Positions 45,196-54,136 of a stretch of 64,000 nucleotides of DNA are shown piece after piece. The stretch spans positions 2,418,001 to 2,482,000 of the forward strand of contig NZ_CP014513.1 in the NCBI RefSeq assembly GCF_001577365.1. The letters run 5' to 3'. The stretch comes from Frondihabitans sp. PAMC 28766 (GTDB lineage Bacteria > Actinomycetota > Actinomycetes > Actinomycetales > Microbacteriaceae). The translations under genes and the position numbers were made by a program. The first letter of the stretch is position 1; the number at the start of each line of letters is the position of its first letter. Below the pieces are notes generated by a model. It was not told where the DNA came from, did no database searches, and saw only the letters and a list, made by a program, of their open reading frames with translations.

Positions 45196-45226
45196 CCCAC
45201 GCACACCCACCAGGAGCACCCGCATC

Positions 45227-45718
45227 GTGACCGACCGCCCCATCCGCCTCTTCGGCGATCCGATCCTCCGTTCGAAATCCGACCCGGTGAAGCTCGACGA
45301 CCCCGGCCTCGAAGGCCTGGTGCAGGATCTCCTCGACACCGTCTCGCAGCCGGGTCGCGCCGGCGTCGCGGCGTGCCAGATCGGCGTGGGCCTGCGTGCC
45401 TTCAGCTACAACGTCGACGGAGACATCGGCTACGTGCTGAACCCCGAAATCGTCGGGCTCGGCGGCGAGCCCGAACTGGTCGACGAGGGGTGCCTCTCGG
45501 TGCCCGGCTTCTACTTCCCCCGCCGGCGCTATCCGTTCGCGCGGGTCGTCGGCGTCGACCTCAACGGCGACCGTGTCGAGCTCGAGGGCGACGGCCTCAT
45601 GGCGCAAGCCCTGCAGCACGAGACCGACCACCTCGACGGCACCCTCTACGTGATGGGCCTCGACCCCGAGATCAAGCGCGACGCGATGAGACAGATCCGC
45701 GAGTCCACCTGGTTCTGA
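45227..45718 (+). CDS. def: peptide deformylase
   Basis: 163 residues with all three deformylase motifs: GVAACQIGVGLR (motif 1, GxGxAAxQ variant with Cys in the first A position), EGCLSVPGF (motif 2, metal Cys) and QHETDHLDG (motif 3, HExxH with Asp after). It removes the N-formyl group from new proteins. CAGGAG precedes GTG 45227. The first motif GVAACQIG departs from the canonical GVGLAAPQIG by lacking Pro and one residue, as in several actinobacterial second-type deformylases. It follows pyc by 31 bp and may be co-transcribed. Confidence 0.94.
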   Translation: MTDRPIRLFGDPILRSKSDPVKLDDPGLEGLVQDLLDTVSQPGRAGVAACQIGVGLRAFSYNVDGDIGYVLNPEIVGLGGEPELVDEGCLSVPGFYFPRRRYPFARVVGVDLNGDRVELEGDGLMAQALQHETDHLDGTLYVMGLDPEIKRDAMRQIRESTWF

Positions 45719-45735
45719 CCCCACTCCCGCGCCGA

Positions 45736-45799
45736 ACCCTTACCTTTTCGGCTCACCCTCATCGTCTTGAGGGTGAGGACGAGCCGAAAAGGTAAGGGT
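45736..45799. terminator. convergent-junction palindrome, CCTTACCTTTTCGGC family
   Basis: Outer arms ACCCTTACCTTTTCGGC (45736-45752) and GCCGAAAAGGTAAGGGT (45783-45799) and inner arms CTCACCCTCA / TGAGGGTGAG (45752-45761, 45768-45777) with loop TCGTCT. The outer stem matches that at 13930-13989. Confidence 0.9.
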
Positions 45800-45810
45800 G
45801 GGGTGGCCGG

Positions 45811-47171
45811 TCAGAGGTCGGCGGTGGCGATCCTGGCGGGCACCTCGTGAGGTCCCGGTCGAAGAGCGTCAGGCGACCGTCGTCGAGCTGGCCGAACAGG
45901 CCCGTGCGCAGCCAGCCGTCCGCAGTGTCAGCGCTGATGCCGGGGCCGCGCAGCGAGACCTCGTCGTCGCGCTCGATGGCGACCTCGATGCCGGGCAGGG
46001 GCGAGCCGACCGTGCCGAGCGGCAGCTCGAACGGGTCGCCCTGCCGCTCGATGACGGCGAGCCCGCCGGTCGACGCGACGCCGTAGCCCTCCACTGGCCG
46101 AACGTCGAGGGCCCGCATGAGCAGACGGAGGCGATCGGGCAGCGTCGTCGATTCGGCGATGCTCACGATGTGCGAGACCTGGCCGCCGACCGATTTGCGG
46201 AGACCCCGCAGCACGAGCGTGTCGGCCACGGCGAAGCGCGTGCGCACCCCCATCGGCACCGGTCCGCGCCCGAGAGCCGTGGCGTACTCGAGGGCGACGT
46301 CGTGCGCCTGCCGGAAGGCGGTGCCTCGGCCGGAGGCCTCCGACCGAGCCGTGCCGGCCTCGTCGATCGCGGCGAACGTCTCGGGAACACCCACGAGCAG
46401 CGTGGGGCGGAACGAGCGCAGGATCTCGATCAGGTCGTCTCGCTCGTGCAGATGCCCGAGCCGCGTCCCCGTCAGTACCGCGACGAGCACGATCAATCGG
46501 GCGTTGACGTCGACGGCTGGCAGGATCTGCACGATCGACCGCTCGACGCCGACCGCGTCTCCGAGGGCTGCCGCCAGGTCGCGGGCCCGGGCGGTCACGG
46601 ACCCGTGGGTGACGACGACGTGCATCGGCTCGCCGTCCGAGCCGACCGAGTAGAGCAGCCCTGCCATCGTCGACGCCTGAACGCCGGCTGCGCGAGCGTC
46701 GAGGTCGGCGTCGGACACGTCGCGGCCGGCGTCGGCTAGCTTGTCGAGGTCGCTGAGGCCGATCTGCCAGACGTGTAAGACTCCGGGGAGGTCGCCGTGC
46801 AGCTCGTCGAAGCGCGCGAAGTCTCCGGCCGACTCGACGATCATCGCCGAGACGCCGGAATCGTCGAGCACCGCCAGGATCTCGGACTGCCCGGCCTCGC
46901 GTCGGACCGGCACGGTCGCGACGCCGATCATGCCGGCGGCGAAGTCGACCAGGGTCGCCTCGAAACGGTTCGAGCAGAGCACTCCGATACGGTCGCCGGT
47001 GTGCAGGCCGGCGCTGAGGAGGCCTTTGGCGAGCCCGCGCACGCGGTCGAGGAACTCCTGGGCGGTGAGGTCGAACCAGCCGCCGAACGAATCGGGGATC
47101 GCGATCAGCCGACCCGCAGGATCCTGCGCCACGCGCTCTTCGAGGAGGGCGGTCGTCGACATGTCGGCCAT
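45811..47171 (-). CDS. degenerate AMP-dependent acyl-CoA synthetase (FadD15-like)
   Basis: About 455 residues versus ~600 for intact FadD15. Recognisable: GDRIGVLCSNRFEATLVDFAAGMIGVATVPV, VEGYGVASTGGLAVIERQGDPF, and GTVGSPLPGIEVAIERDDEVSLRGPGI. The AMP-binding P-loop (normally YTSGTTGxPKG) is reduced to YSVGSDGEPMHVVVTH, and the whole C-terminal catalytic subdomain after the hinge Asp (RLTLFDR) is missing. A catalytic synthetase is therefore unlikely. The written frame runs into the terminator; adding one G at about 45863-45865 gives RGPHEVPARIATADL and a stop at 45811, just before the hairpin. Synteny (fadD15 near plsC and aroG) matches M. tuberculosis. The start is 47171 or 47180. Confidence 0.75.
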
Positions 47172-47260
47172 GCCCTCCACTGTACCCAGGTGCGGGGTCG
47201 CGCCCCGGTGCGGGGCGCCGCCCGTGGCGCTGGGCCGGCCGCGGCGTCGCAGTAGGATGG

Positions 47261-48232
47261 ATGCTCGTGCAGGCCATCGGAATCGACATCGGCGGAACGA
47301 AGATCGCGGGCGGCGTGGTCACCGAACTCGGGGAGATCGTCGCTGAAAGACGCGTCCCCACCCCGGCCGGCGACTCGGAGGCCATCGTCGATGCGGTCGT
47401 CGACATGATCCGCGACCTCCAGGCCGACGCGCCGAGTTCTGGCGGCGACGTGGTCGCCGCGGGCGTCGCGGCCCCCGGCTTCATCGACGCCGCACAGTCG
47501 ACCGTCTACTACACGCCGAACATCCCGTGGCGCAACGAGCCCCTCCGAGCGCGCCTCAACGAGAAGCTCGACCTCCACATCACCATCGACAACGACGCCA
47601 ACGCGGCCGGGTGGGCCGAGTTCCGCTTCGGCGCGGGCCGCCTCGTCAGCGACATGACGATGCTCACGATCGGCACGGGCGTCGGCGGCGCGATCGTGGC
47701 GCAGGATCGGCTCCTGCGCGGCGGCTTCGGCACCGGCGGAGAGCTCGGTCACGTGCGACTGGTGCCCGACGGAATCCCCTGCGGCTGCGGCGCCCGCGGT
47801 TGCATCGAGCAGTACGGTTCGGGCCGCGCCCTGTTGCGCATGGCCGGCGAGGTCGCCGACCGCGGCGGCGCGACCGGCAGGGCCCTCGCCGACATCCGCG
47901 CCAAGGCGGGCACGCTCACCGGGCAGGATGTCGCGGGGCTGATGGCCGCGGGCGACCCGGGTGCTCTCGAGGCCCTCCGCGAGCTCGGCACCTGGCTCGG
48001 CGAGGCCTGCGCATCGCTCAGCGTCGTGCTCGACCCGCAGCTGTTCGTCTTCGGCGGCGGCGTCGCCCAGTCGGGCGAGCTGCTGCTGGCGCCGATCCGC
48101 GAGGCGTACCTCACGCACCTCCCGGCGCGCGGCTTCCACCCCGAGCCCGATTTCGTCATCGCCGAGCTCGTCAACGACGCCGGCGTCGTCGGCGCGGCCG
48201 ACCTGGCGCGCATCCACGTCGCCGCCCTGTAG
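47261..48232 (+). CDS. ROK family glucokinase
   Basis: 323 residues from ATG 47261. Alternatively GTG 47267, eight bases after TAGGAT, would suit a leaderless mRNA. The ATP motif IGIDIGGTKIAGGVV is at the start, the sugar-binding DNDANAAGWAEFRFG lies near residue 112, and GTGVGGAIV and the zinc-binding CGCGARGCIEQYGSGRAL follow, together identifying a ROK glucokinase: glucose to glucose-6-phosphate. It lies within a conserved fadD15-ROK-plsC-aroG order, so a housekeeping role is likely. Confidence 0.93.
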   Translation: MLVQAIGIDIGGTKIAGGVVTELGEIVAERRVPTPAGDSEAIVDAVVDMIRDLQADAPSSGGDVVAAGVAAPGFIDAAQSTVYYTPNIPWRNEPLRARLNEKLDLHITIDNDANAAGWAEFRFGAGRLVSDMTMLTIGTGVGGAIVAQDRLLRGGFGTGGELGHVRLVPDGIPCGCGARGCIEQYGSGRALLRMAGEVADRGGATGRALADIRAKAGTLTGQDVAGLMAAGDPGALEALRELGTWLGEACASLSVVLDPQLFVFGGGVAQSGELLLAPIREAYLTHLPARGFHPEPDFVIAELVNDAGVVGAADLARIHVAAL

Positions 48233-48282
48233 TCGTAGCAGCCCGGGTTAGACTTCCCGAGCGCTGACCCAAGGAGACGCCG

Positions 48283-48972
48283 TTGTTCTACTGGATCATG
48301 AAGACGTTCCTGTTCCGCCCGATCCTGCTGTCGATCTTCCGACCGTGGGTGATCGGCAAGCAGAACGTGCCCGACACCGGGGCCGTGATCTTCGCCAGCA
48401 ATCACCTCTCGTTCGTCGACTCCGTCTTTCTGCCGCTCGTACTCGAGCGCCGGCTCTCCTTCCTCGCCAAGAGCGACTACTTCACTGGCCGCGGCATCAA
48501 GGGCTGGGCGACACGCGTCTTCTTCAACGCCACCGGCCAGCTGCCCATCGACCGCTCGGGCGGCAAGGCCTCGGAAGCGTCCCTCTTGACCGGGCTTGCG
48601 GTGCTCGCGCGCGGCGAGCAGCTCGGCATCTACCCCGAGGGCACACGCAGCCCCGACGGCAAGCTCTATCGCGGCCGTACCGGCATCGCCCGGATGGTGC
48701 TCGAAGGTCGTGTGCCCGTCGTGCCGGTCGCCATGATCGACACTCAGAAGGTGATGGTCACCGGGTCGAAGAGGCCGCACCTGCACCGCATCGGAGTCGT
48801 CTTCGGCGAGCCCCTCGACTTCAGTCGTTTCGAGGGCCTGGAGGGCGACCGGTTCATTCTCCGCTCGATCACCGACGAGATCATGCACGAACTCAACAAG
48901 CTCGGCGGGCAGGAATATGCGGACGTCTACGCGTCTTCGGTCAAGGAGAGGCGAGCGGTTCTTTCGCGATAA
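48283..48972 (+). CDS. 1-acyl-sn-glycerol-3-phosphate acyltransferase (PlsC-like)
   Basis: 229 residues from TTG 48283, with AAGGAGA at good spacing. The acyltransferase motif NHLSFVDS (NHxxxxD) lies near residue 40, FLAKSDYF and GQLPIDRSGG next, then YPEGTRSPDG near residue 124 and VPVVPVAMI: blocks I-IV of PlsC. It makes phosphatidic acid from lysophosphatidic acid at the membrane. It is in line with the ROK glucokinase (50 bp gap) and DAHP synthase genes, matching Rv2182c in the homologous region. Confidence 0.93.
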   Translation: MFYWIMKTFLFRPILLSIFRPWVIGKQNVPDTGAVIFASNHLSFVDSVFLPLVLERRLSFLAKSDYFTGRGIKGWATRVFFNATGQLPIDRSGGKASEASLLTGLAVLARGEQLGIYPEGTRSPDGKLYRGRTGIARMVLEGRVPVVPVAMIDTQKVMVTGSKRPHLHRIGVVFGEPLDFSRFEGLEGDRFILRSITDEIMHELNKLGGQEYADVYASSVKERRAVLSR

Positions 48973-49032
48973 GCTCGCTGATCGTGGCGCCCGATCGGGC
49001 GCCTGTTCGCCAGCAATCGCTATGAGGAACAC

Positions 49033-50409
49033 GTGCTCCAGACCGATTTCCCAGTCATCTCTGCCGATCCCGATGTGATCGCCGGGCTGGACTATTGGCG
49101 CACGCTCCCCATCAAGCAGCAGCCCGAGTGGCCCGACCCGACGGCCGTCGCGGCCGCCTCGGCCGAGATCGCCACGTATCCTCCGCTGGTGTTCGCCGGC
49201 GAGGTCGACACGCTGCGCGAGCGCCTCGCGACGGCTGCCTCCGGCAACGCGTTCCTCCTGCAGGGCGGCGACTGCGCCGAGACCTTTGCCGACGCCACCG
49301 CCGAGAACATCCGCAACCGGGTCAAGACGATCCTCCAGATGGCCGTCGTGCTGACCTACGGCGCCAGCGTGCCCGTCATCAAGATGGGGCGCATGGCGGG
49401 CCAGTTCGCCAAGCCGCGCTCGAGCGACATGGAGACCCGCGACGGCGTGACCCTGCCGGCCTACCGCGGCGACATCATCAACGGGTACGACTTCACGCCC
49501 GAGTCGCGGCAGCCGGATCCTGCCCGTCTGGTACGCGGTTACCACACCTCTGCATCGACGCTGAACCTGATTCGCGCCTTCACGCAGGGCGGCTTCGCCG
49601 ATCTTCGGCAGGTGCACTCCTGGAACAAGGGGTTCGCGTCCAACCCGGCGAACGTCATGTACGAGCATCTCGCCAAGGAGATCGACAAGGCGGTGCGCTT
49701 CATGGAGGCGGCGGGCGCCGACTTCGACGAGATGAAGCGCGCCGAGTTCTACACCTGCCACGAGGCGCTCCTGATGGACTACGAGCGCCCCATGACGCGC
49801 ATCGACTCGCGGACGGGCACCCCGTACGCGCTGTCGTCGCACTTCGTCTGGATCGGTGAGCGCACCCGCGATCTCGATGGCGCGCACGTCGACTTCCTGT
49901 CGCGTGTCCGCAACCCGATCGGCGTGAAGCTCGGCCCGACGACGAGCCCCGACGACATGCTGCGGCTGATCGACAAGCTCGACCCCGAGCGTGAGCCCGG
50001 TCGCCTGACCTTCATCACGCGCATGGGCTCCGGCAAGATCCGCGACGCCCTGCCGCCTCTGCTGGAGGCCATCAAGGGCGCCGACGCGACCCCGCTGTGG
50101 GTGTCCGACCCCATGCACGGCAACGGCATGACGACGCCCTCCGGTTACAAGACGCGTCGATTCGAAGAGATCGTCGACGAGGTCAAGGGCTTCTTCGAGG
50201 CGCACCGCGACGCCGGCACGCACCCGGGCGGCATCCACATCGAGCTGACCGGCGACGACGTCACCGAGTGCCTCGGCGGCTCGGAGCACATCGACGAGGC
50301 CACCCTCGCGACGCGCTACGAGAGCCTCTGCGACCCGCGACTGAACCACATGCAGTCGCTCGAGCTCGCGTTCCTCGTGGCAGAAGAGCTCAGCAGCGCT
50401 CAGAGCTAG
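49033..50409 (+). CDS. aroG: 3-deoxy-7-phosphoheptulonate synthase, class II
   Basis: 458 residues, the usual class II length. Signatures: FLLQGGDCAETFADATAENIRNRVKTILQMAVVLTYGASVPVIKMGRMAGQFAKPRS-type text near residue 73, NLIRAFTQGGFADLRQVHSWN, ALSSHFVWIGERTRDLDGAHVDFLSRVRNPIGVKLG and VWVSDPMHGNG-like (LWVSDPMHGNGM). It condenses PEP and erythrose-4-phosphate, the first step of aromatic amino acid synthesis. The M. tuberculosis enzyme complexes with chorismate mutase; none is here. GAGGAA precedes GTG 49033. Confidence 0.96.
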   Translation: MLQTDFPVISADPDVIAGLDYWRTLPIKQQPEWPDPTAVAAASAEIATYPPLVFAGEVDTLRERLATAASGNAFLLQGGDCAETFADATAENIRNRVKTILQMAVVLTYGASVPVIKMGRMAGQFAKPRSSDMETRDGVTLPAYRGDIINGYDFTPESRQPDPARLVRGYHTSASTLNLIRAFTQGGFADLRQVHSWNKGFASNPANVMYEHLAKEIDKAVRFMEAAGADFDEMKRAEFYTCHEALLMDYERPMTRIDSRTGTPYALSSHFVWIGERTRDLDGAHVDFLSRVRNPIGVKLGPTTSPDDMLRLIDKLDPEREPGRLTFITRMGSGKIRDALPPLLEAIKGADATPLWVSDPMHGNGMTTPSGYKTRRFEEIVDEVKGFFEAHRDAGTHPGGIHIELTGDDVTECLGGSEHIDEATLATRYESLCDPRLNHMQSLELAFLVAEELSSAQS

Positions 50410-50416
50410 CCGCTCC

Positions 50417-50476
50417 ACACCGACGACCGGCGTCTGATCCTGCCCGCGGGCTGGATCACACGCCGGTCGTCAGTGT
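50417..50476. terminator. convergent-junction hairpin after aroG
   Basis: ACACCGACGACCGGCGTCTGATCC and its near-complement at 50453-50476 pair at 22 of 24 positions around TGCCCGCGGGCT, itself partly self-complementary. It lies between aroG and the kinase gene stop. Confidence 0.8.
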
Positions 50477-50492
50477 TCTGCCGCGGAGGAGG

Positions 50493-52508
50493 CTAGCCGA
50501 TGCTGACCTTGGAACCGTCGTACTGCAGGGTGATCGTGTCGCCTTTGTGCGCGATCGCCGAGCCGGCGGGCGACTGCGACGACACCTTGACGAGCTTGCG
50601 CCAGTCGAATCCCAGGGCGTTCGCCGTGATGCACTCCGCCGTCGTGCAGTTGGCGTAGGTGACCTTCAGTCCGAGGGCCGTGAGCGCCGCCTCGGCCGCT
50701 GAGACCTTCTTGCCCGTCTCGTCGGGCACGGTGATCGGCGCCGGGCCCTTCGACACCGTCAGGTTGATCGTGTCGCCCTTGTGCACGCTCCCGGCCTTCG
50801 CCTGCGCCTGACTGATGACGACGCCCGAGGCGACTGTGTCGCTGAACACGTCGCTCGTGTCGGCCCCGGTGAGGTTGACGTTCGACAGCGTCGCCTGCGC
50901 GTTCGACAGCGACTGGCCGACGACGTTGGGCACCGGGCCGAGCGACACGGTCAGCGTGACGGGCTGCTTGTCGGGGTAGGTCTTCGCCTGGCCGATGTCG
51001 ACGGCCTTACCCGACGAGTCCTTGCCGGTCACGCCGATGACGACGCCCGACGCTTGGGTGCCGAACTGGTACTGCGACGCCTCGACCGTGAAGTTCTTGA
51101 GCAGGGCCTTCGCCGCGGTCTCCTGCTGCCCCAGAGTGGTCGGGAGCGGCAGGATCTGCGGGCCCTTCGATACGATCAGCGTCACGCTCGACCCCTTGTG
51201 CACCGTCGCACCGCCGGCGGGGCGCGTGCCGGCCACCTGCCCGCTCGGGATCTGCACGCTGTACACGCCGGTCTGGGCCGCGGCGACCGTGAAGCCCGCC
51301 GACTTCAGGCGAGCCGTGGCATCCGGAATGCTCGTGCTCGCGATGCGCGGCACGGTCGCGTTGGCGCCCGGGCCGGCGTTGAACCACCAGCCGGTGCCCG
51401 CGGCCAGGAGGGCGAGCACGATCAGGACGATCAACCAGACCAAGCCGCGACGGCGACGCGAGCCGGCTTTGCGCGACAAGGCCTCGGCGTTGGTCGACAG
51501 GGCGGGTGCGACGGGGCCCGTGCGGTGGCGGGCCTTCTGCAGCACCATCGTGTCGCCGGTGCCTCCGGAGGCGACGGGGCCGGTGGGGCCGGTAGAGCGC
51601 TGGAGCGGCGGCACGGGGGCCATCGCGGGTGGCAGCACCATCGTCTTGTTGAGCGGCGACCCGCCGGAGCCGCCGCGCTGCAGCTCGAAGAGGTGCTCGA
51701 GCATGGCCCGGGCGTCGCGAGGGCGCTGGTCGGGGTCGCGTGCCGTCGCCCACAGCACGAGCTCGTCGAGCTCGGGCGGCACGCGCGGATTCACCGCCGA
51801 GGGCATCGGCACGGTGTCGTTCGCGTGCTGGTAGGCGATCTGCATCGGCTGCTCGCCCTTGTAGGGCTGCTCGCCGGTGAGCATCTCGTAGAGCATGATG
51901 CCGAGCGCATAGATGTCGCTGCGGGTGTCGGCGATGCCGCGGGTGACGAGCTCGGGAGAGAGGTAGGCGATGGTGCCGAGCAGGGCGGCGCCGGTCGCCG
52001 TGTTCGCGCTGGCCGCGCGCGCGAGCCCGAAGTCGCCGATCTTGATGCGGCCGTCGTCGGCGAGCAGCACGTTCTCGGGCTTCAGGTCGCGGTGCACGAT
52101 ACCCGACTTGTGCGCCGCCGCGAGCCCGGCCAGCACCGCCTCGAGGATGTCGGTCGCCTGCTCCGGGGTGAGCATCTTGTGATCCTGCAGCAGTTCGCGC
52201 AGTGTGATGCCGGGCAGGTACTCCATCACCAGGTAGGCCGACTCGTCGTCCTGCCCCTGGTCGAAGACGTTGACGACGTTGGGGTGCGCGAGGCGGGCGG
52301 CCGAGCGGGCCTCCTGGATGAAGCGCTCTTTGAAGTTCTCGTCGTCGGCGAGGTGGCCGTGCATGATCTTGACGGCGACGGGCCGCTCGAGCCGGAGGTC
52401 GCTGGCGAGGTAGACCGTCGCCATGCCGCCGCGGGCGATGCGTGAGCGCACCTGGTACCGGCCGTCGATGAGGCGACCGATCATCGGGTCGCTCTGGCTG
52501 GCACTCAC
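50493..52508 (-). CDS. PknL/PknB-type Ser/Thr kinase with PASTA domains
   Basis: 671 residues. The kinase domain (18-275) has the Gly loop IARGGMATVYLA, VAVKIM Lys, HRDLKPEN catalytic loop, DFGLARA and a SPE (APE-type) motif. A Pro/Thr linker and a membrane helix (LVWLIVLIVLALLAAGTGWWF) precede three to four external PASTA repeats (for example PNVVGQSLSNAQATLSNVNL; TVPDETGKKVSAAEAALTALGLKV), which bind muropeptides in relatives. The position next to an Rv2175c homologue and aroG is that of M. tuberculosis pknL, but that kinase lacks PASTA repeats, so this may combine both roles. GTG 52508 lies seven bases after TAAAAT. Confidence 0.94.
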   Translation of the reverse strand: MSASQSDPMIGRLIDGRYQVRSRIARGGMATVYLASDLRLERPVAVKIMHGHLADDENFKERFIQEARSAARLAHPNVVNVFDQGQDDESAYLVMEYLPGITLRELLQDHKMLTPEQATDILEAVLAGLAAAHKSGIVHRDLKPENVLLADDGRIKIGDFGLARAASANTATGAALLGTIAYLSPELVTRGIADTRSDIYALGIMLYEMLTGEQPYKGEQPMQIAYQHANDTVPMPSAVNPRVPPELDELVLWATARDPDQRPRDARAMLEHLFELQRGGSGGSPLNKTMVLPPAMAPVPPLQRSTGPTGPVASGGTGDTMVLQKARHRTGPVAPALSTNAEALSRKAGSRRRRGLVWLIVLIVLALLAAGTGWWFNAGPGANATVPRIASTSIPDATARLKSAGFTVAAAQTGVYSVQIPSGQVAGTRPAGGATVHKGSSVTLIVSKGPQILPLPTTLGQQETAAKALLKNFTVEASQYQFGTQASGVVIGVTGKDSSGKAVDIGQAKTYPDKQPVTLTVSLGPVPNVVGQSLSNAQATLSNVNLTGADTSDVFSDTVASGVVISQAQAKAGSVHKGDTINLTVSKGPAPITVPDETGKKVSAAEAALTALGLKVTYANCTTAECITANALGFDWRKLVKVSSQSPAGSAIAHKGDTITLQYDGSKVSIG

Positions 52509-52606
52509 CTCACGGATTTTACGGAAGGGGTGGCTGAAGGAAGCCTCAACTCACCGCGGGCACCCAAACCGTTACCTCGATCGGGGTGCAGCACGCGGCT
52601 TCCGGA

Positions 52607-53953
52607 TCACAGTGTGGCGAGCCAGACGCGCGCCGGGCGCTCCCACTTCGCATAGGCGGTCGGGTAGGCGGAGTTCTGCACGGCCTGGGCGGCCTGCGTC
52701 ACCGTCATCCGCGACCATCCTCGGACGTCGAGGAGGCCGCGCGTCTTGCCGGCGTTCGGGTTGCTGCTGCCTCCGAAGAAGAGCTGTGCCGCATAAGACG
52801 TGTTGAGCAGCTCGCCCCGGGCGCCCCAGCCCTGGCTCGGGCGCTGCTGGAAGAGCCCGACCGAGTCGCGGTCGCCCGAGGTGAGGTTCTGGAGGCCCGA
52901 CTCCTGGGCCGCGGCAGAGAGGGCGATGACGATGCCGTAGTCGCTGACGCCGAGGGAGTGGCCGACCCGGATGATGGTCAGCGCGTTGGCGCGCTGAGTC
53001 GCGGAGAGCGGCACGCTGCCGAGCGCCGTGGTCGAGCCGGTCGACGCCGCGGTCGTCGTCGTGGTGGCGGCGGGCGCGGCGGCCGAGGGGATCGTGAGCT
53101 TCTTGCCGGCGTAGATGACGCTCGACCAGCTGAGGTGGTTCGCCGCGAGCAGCTTCTCGACGGTGGTCGAGTGCGCCTTCGCGATCGACGACAGGGTGTC
53201 GCCGGCGCGGATCACGTAGGTGCCGGAGTTGCTGGTGGCCACAGGTGCTGAGGTCGCGTGCGCGGGTGCGGCAGGAGCCGACGGAGCAGCCGTCGCAACC
53301 CCGGGGATACGCAGCTTCTGGCCCGGGTAGATGATGCTCGACCAGCCGAGCCCGTTCGCGCCGAGGAGGGCCTGCGTGCTGACGTGGTGCGTGGCGGCGA
53401 TCGACGAGAGCGTGTCGCCGCGCACGATCGTGTAGACCGAGGCGCTTGTGGCCGCGGGCGCCGAGGGGGTCGGAGCGGCGGCGGTGACCCGCGCGCTGGT
53501 CAGGTGCAGGGTCTGGTCGGGGTAGATCGTCGACTTCCAGCTCAGGCCGTTGAGCGCCAGCACCGAGGCCGTCGAGAGGCCGTAGCGCTCGGCGATGCTG
53601 GCGACGGTGTCGCCGGCCTTCACCTTGTAGGTCGTGGGCGCCGCAGCGGTCTCGATGACGGCGTCGCTCGTCACGTCGCTCGTCAGGGTCACCGTCGTGC
53701 GGTTGCGGTAGGCGGCCGAGATGTCGATGGTCGTCGTCGGCGTCTCGGGGCTGACCCCGGGCCGGTGCGGCTGAGGCTGCGCGTGGTCGGCGGCGAACAG
53801 GGGGCCCGTCGTGTTCATCGTGACGGCCATCGTGCCCGCCAGCACGATCGGCATCGTGCCGAGCATGCCGCGGCCGATGCGGTAGGCCGTGCTGCGTGTC
53901 GGCGAGGCGGAAGGCTCGTCGGCCTGCGTCGCGTGCTGATCCGAATCGTTCAT
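52607..53953 (-). CDS. secreted LysM protein with C-terminal transglycosylase-like domain
   Basis: 448 residues. The N-terminus has a hydrophobic export segment (GMLGTMPIVLAGTMAVTM). Three LysM modules follow, near residues 88-130, 150-195 and 225-270 (TYKVKAGDTVASIAERYGLSTASVLALNGL; VYTIVRGDTLSSIAATHHVST; TYVIRAGDTLSSIAKAHSTTVEKL), which bind peptidoglycan. The C-terminal ~130 residues (IALSAAAQESGLQNLTSGDRDSVGLFQQRPSQGWG) are lysozyme-fold-like, with a conserved Glu in AQESGLQN. It probably remodels the wall. A signal peptide cleavage site is not clear. Confidence 0.9.
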   Translation of the reverse strand: MNDSDQHATQADEPSASPTRSTAYRIGRGMLGTMPIVLAGTMAVTMNTTGPLFAADHAQPQPHRPGVSPETPTTTIDISAAYRNRTTVTLTSDVTSDAVIETAAAPTTYKVKAGDTVASIAERYGLSTASVLALNGLSWKSTIYPDQTLHLTSARVTAAAPTPSAPAATSASVYTIVRGDTLSSIAATHHVSTQALLGANGLGWSSIIYPGQKLRIPGVATAAPSAPAAPAHATSAPVATSNSGTYVIRAGDTLSSIAKAHSTTVEKLLAANHLSWSSVIYAGKKLTIPSAAAPAATTTTTAASTGSTTALGSVPLSATQRANALTIIRVGHSLGVSDYGIVIALSAAAQESGLQNLTSGDRDSVGLFQQRPSQGWGARGELLNTSYAAQLFFGGSSNPNAGKTRGLLDVRGWSRMTVTQAAQAVQNSAYPTAYAKWERPARVWLATL

Positions 53954-54136
53954 GGAGCGTCCCCAGCGGTGATCGTGTGCGTGCTAGCCGACCAGTGAGG
54001 TGCGGCGTGTCGTCTTCGTCCACGCTGACACAGATGTATAGGCAAGTCAATTAACGAGGCGCATGTGACTGGTGTGATTCGCCACCCAGAAGTGGGGGTG
54101 AGGCGGTGACCCCGTCATGCGTGGCACAGTTGACGG

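Noticed and set aside
45227..45718. Deformylase as inactive because motif 1 is GVAACQIG
   Set aside because: Metal ligands in EGCLSVPG and QHETDH are complete; the motif 1 change alone does not argue for loss of activity.
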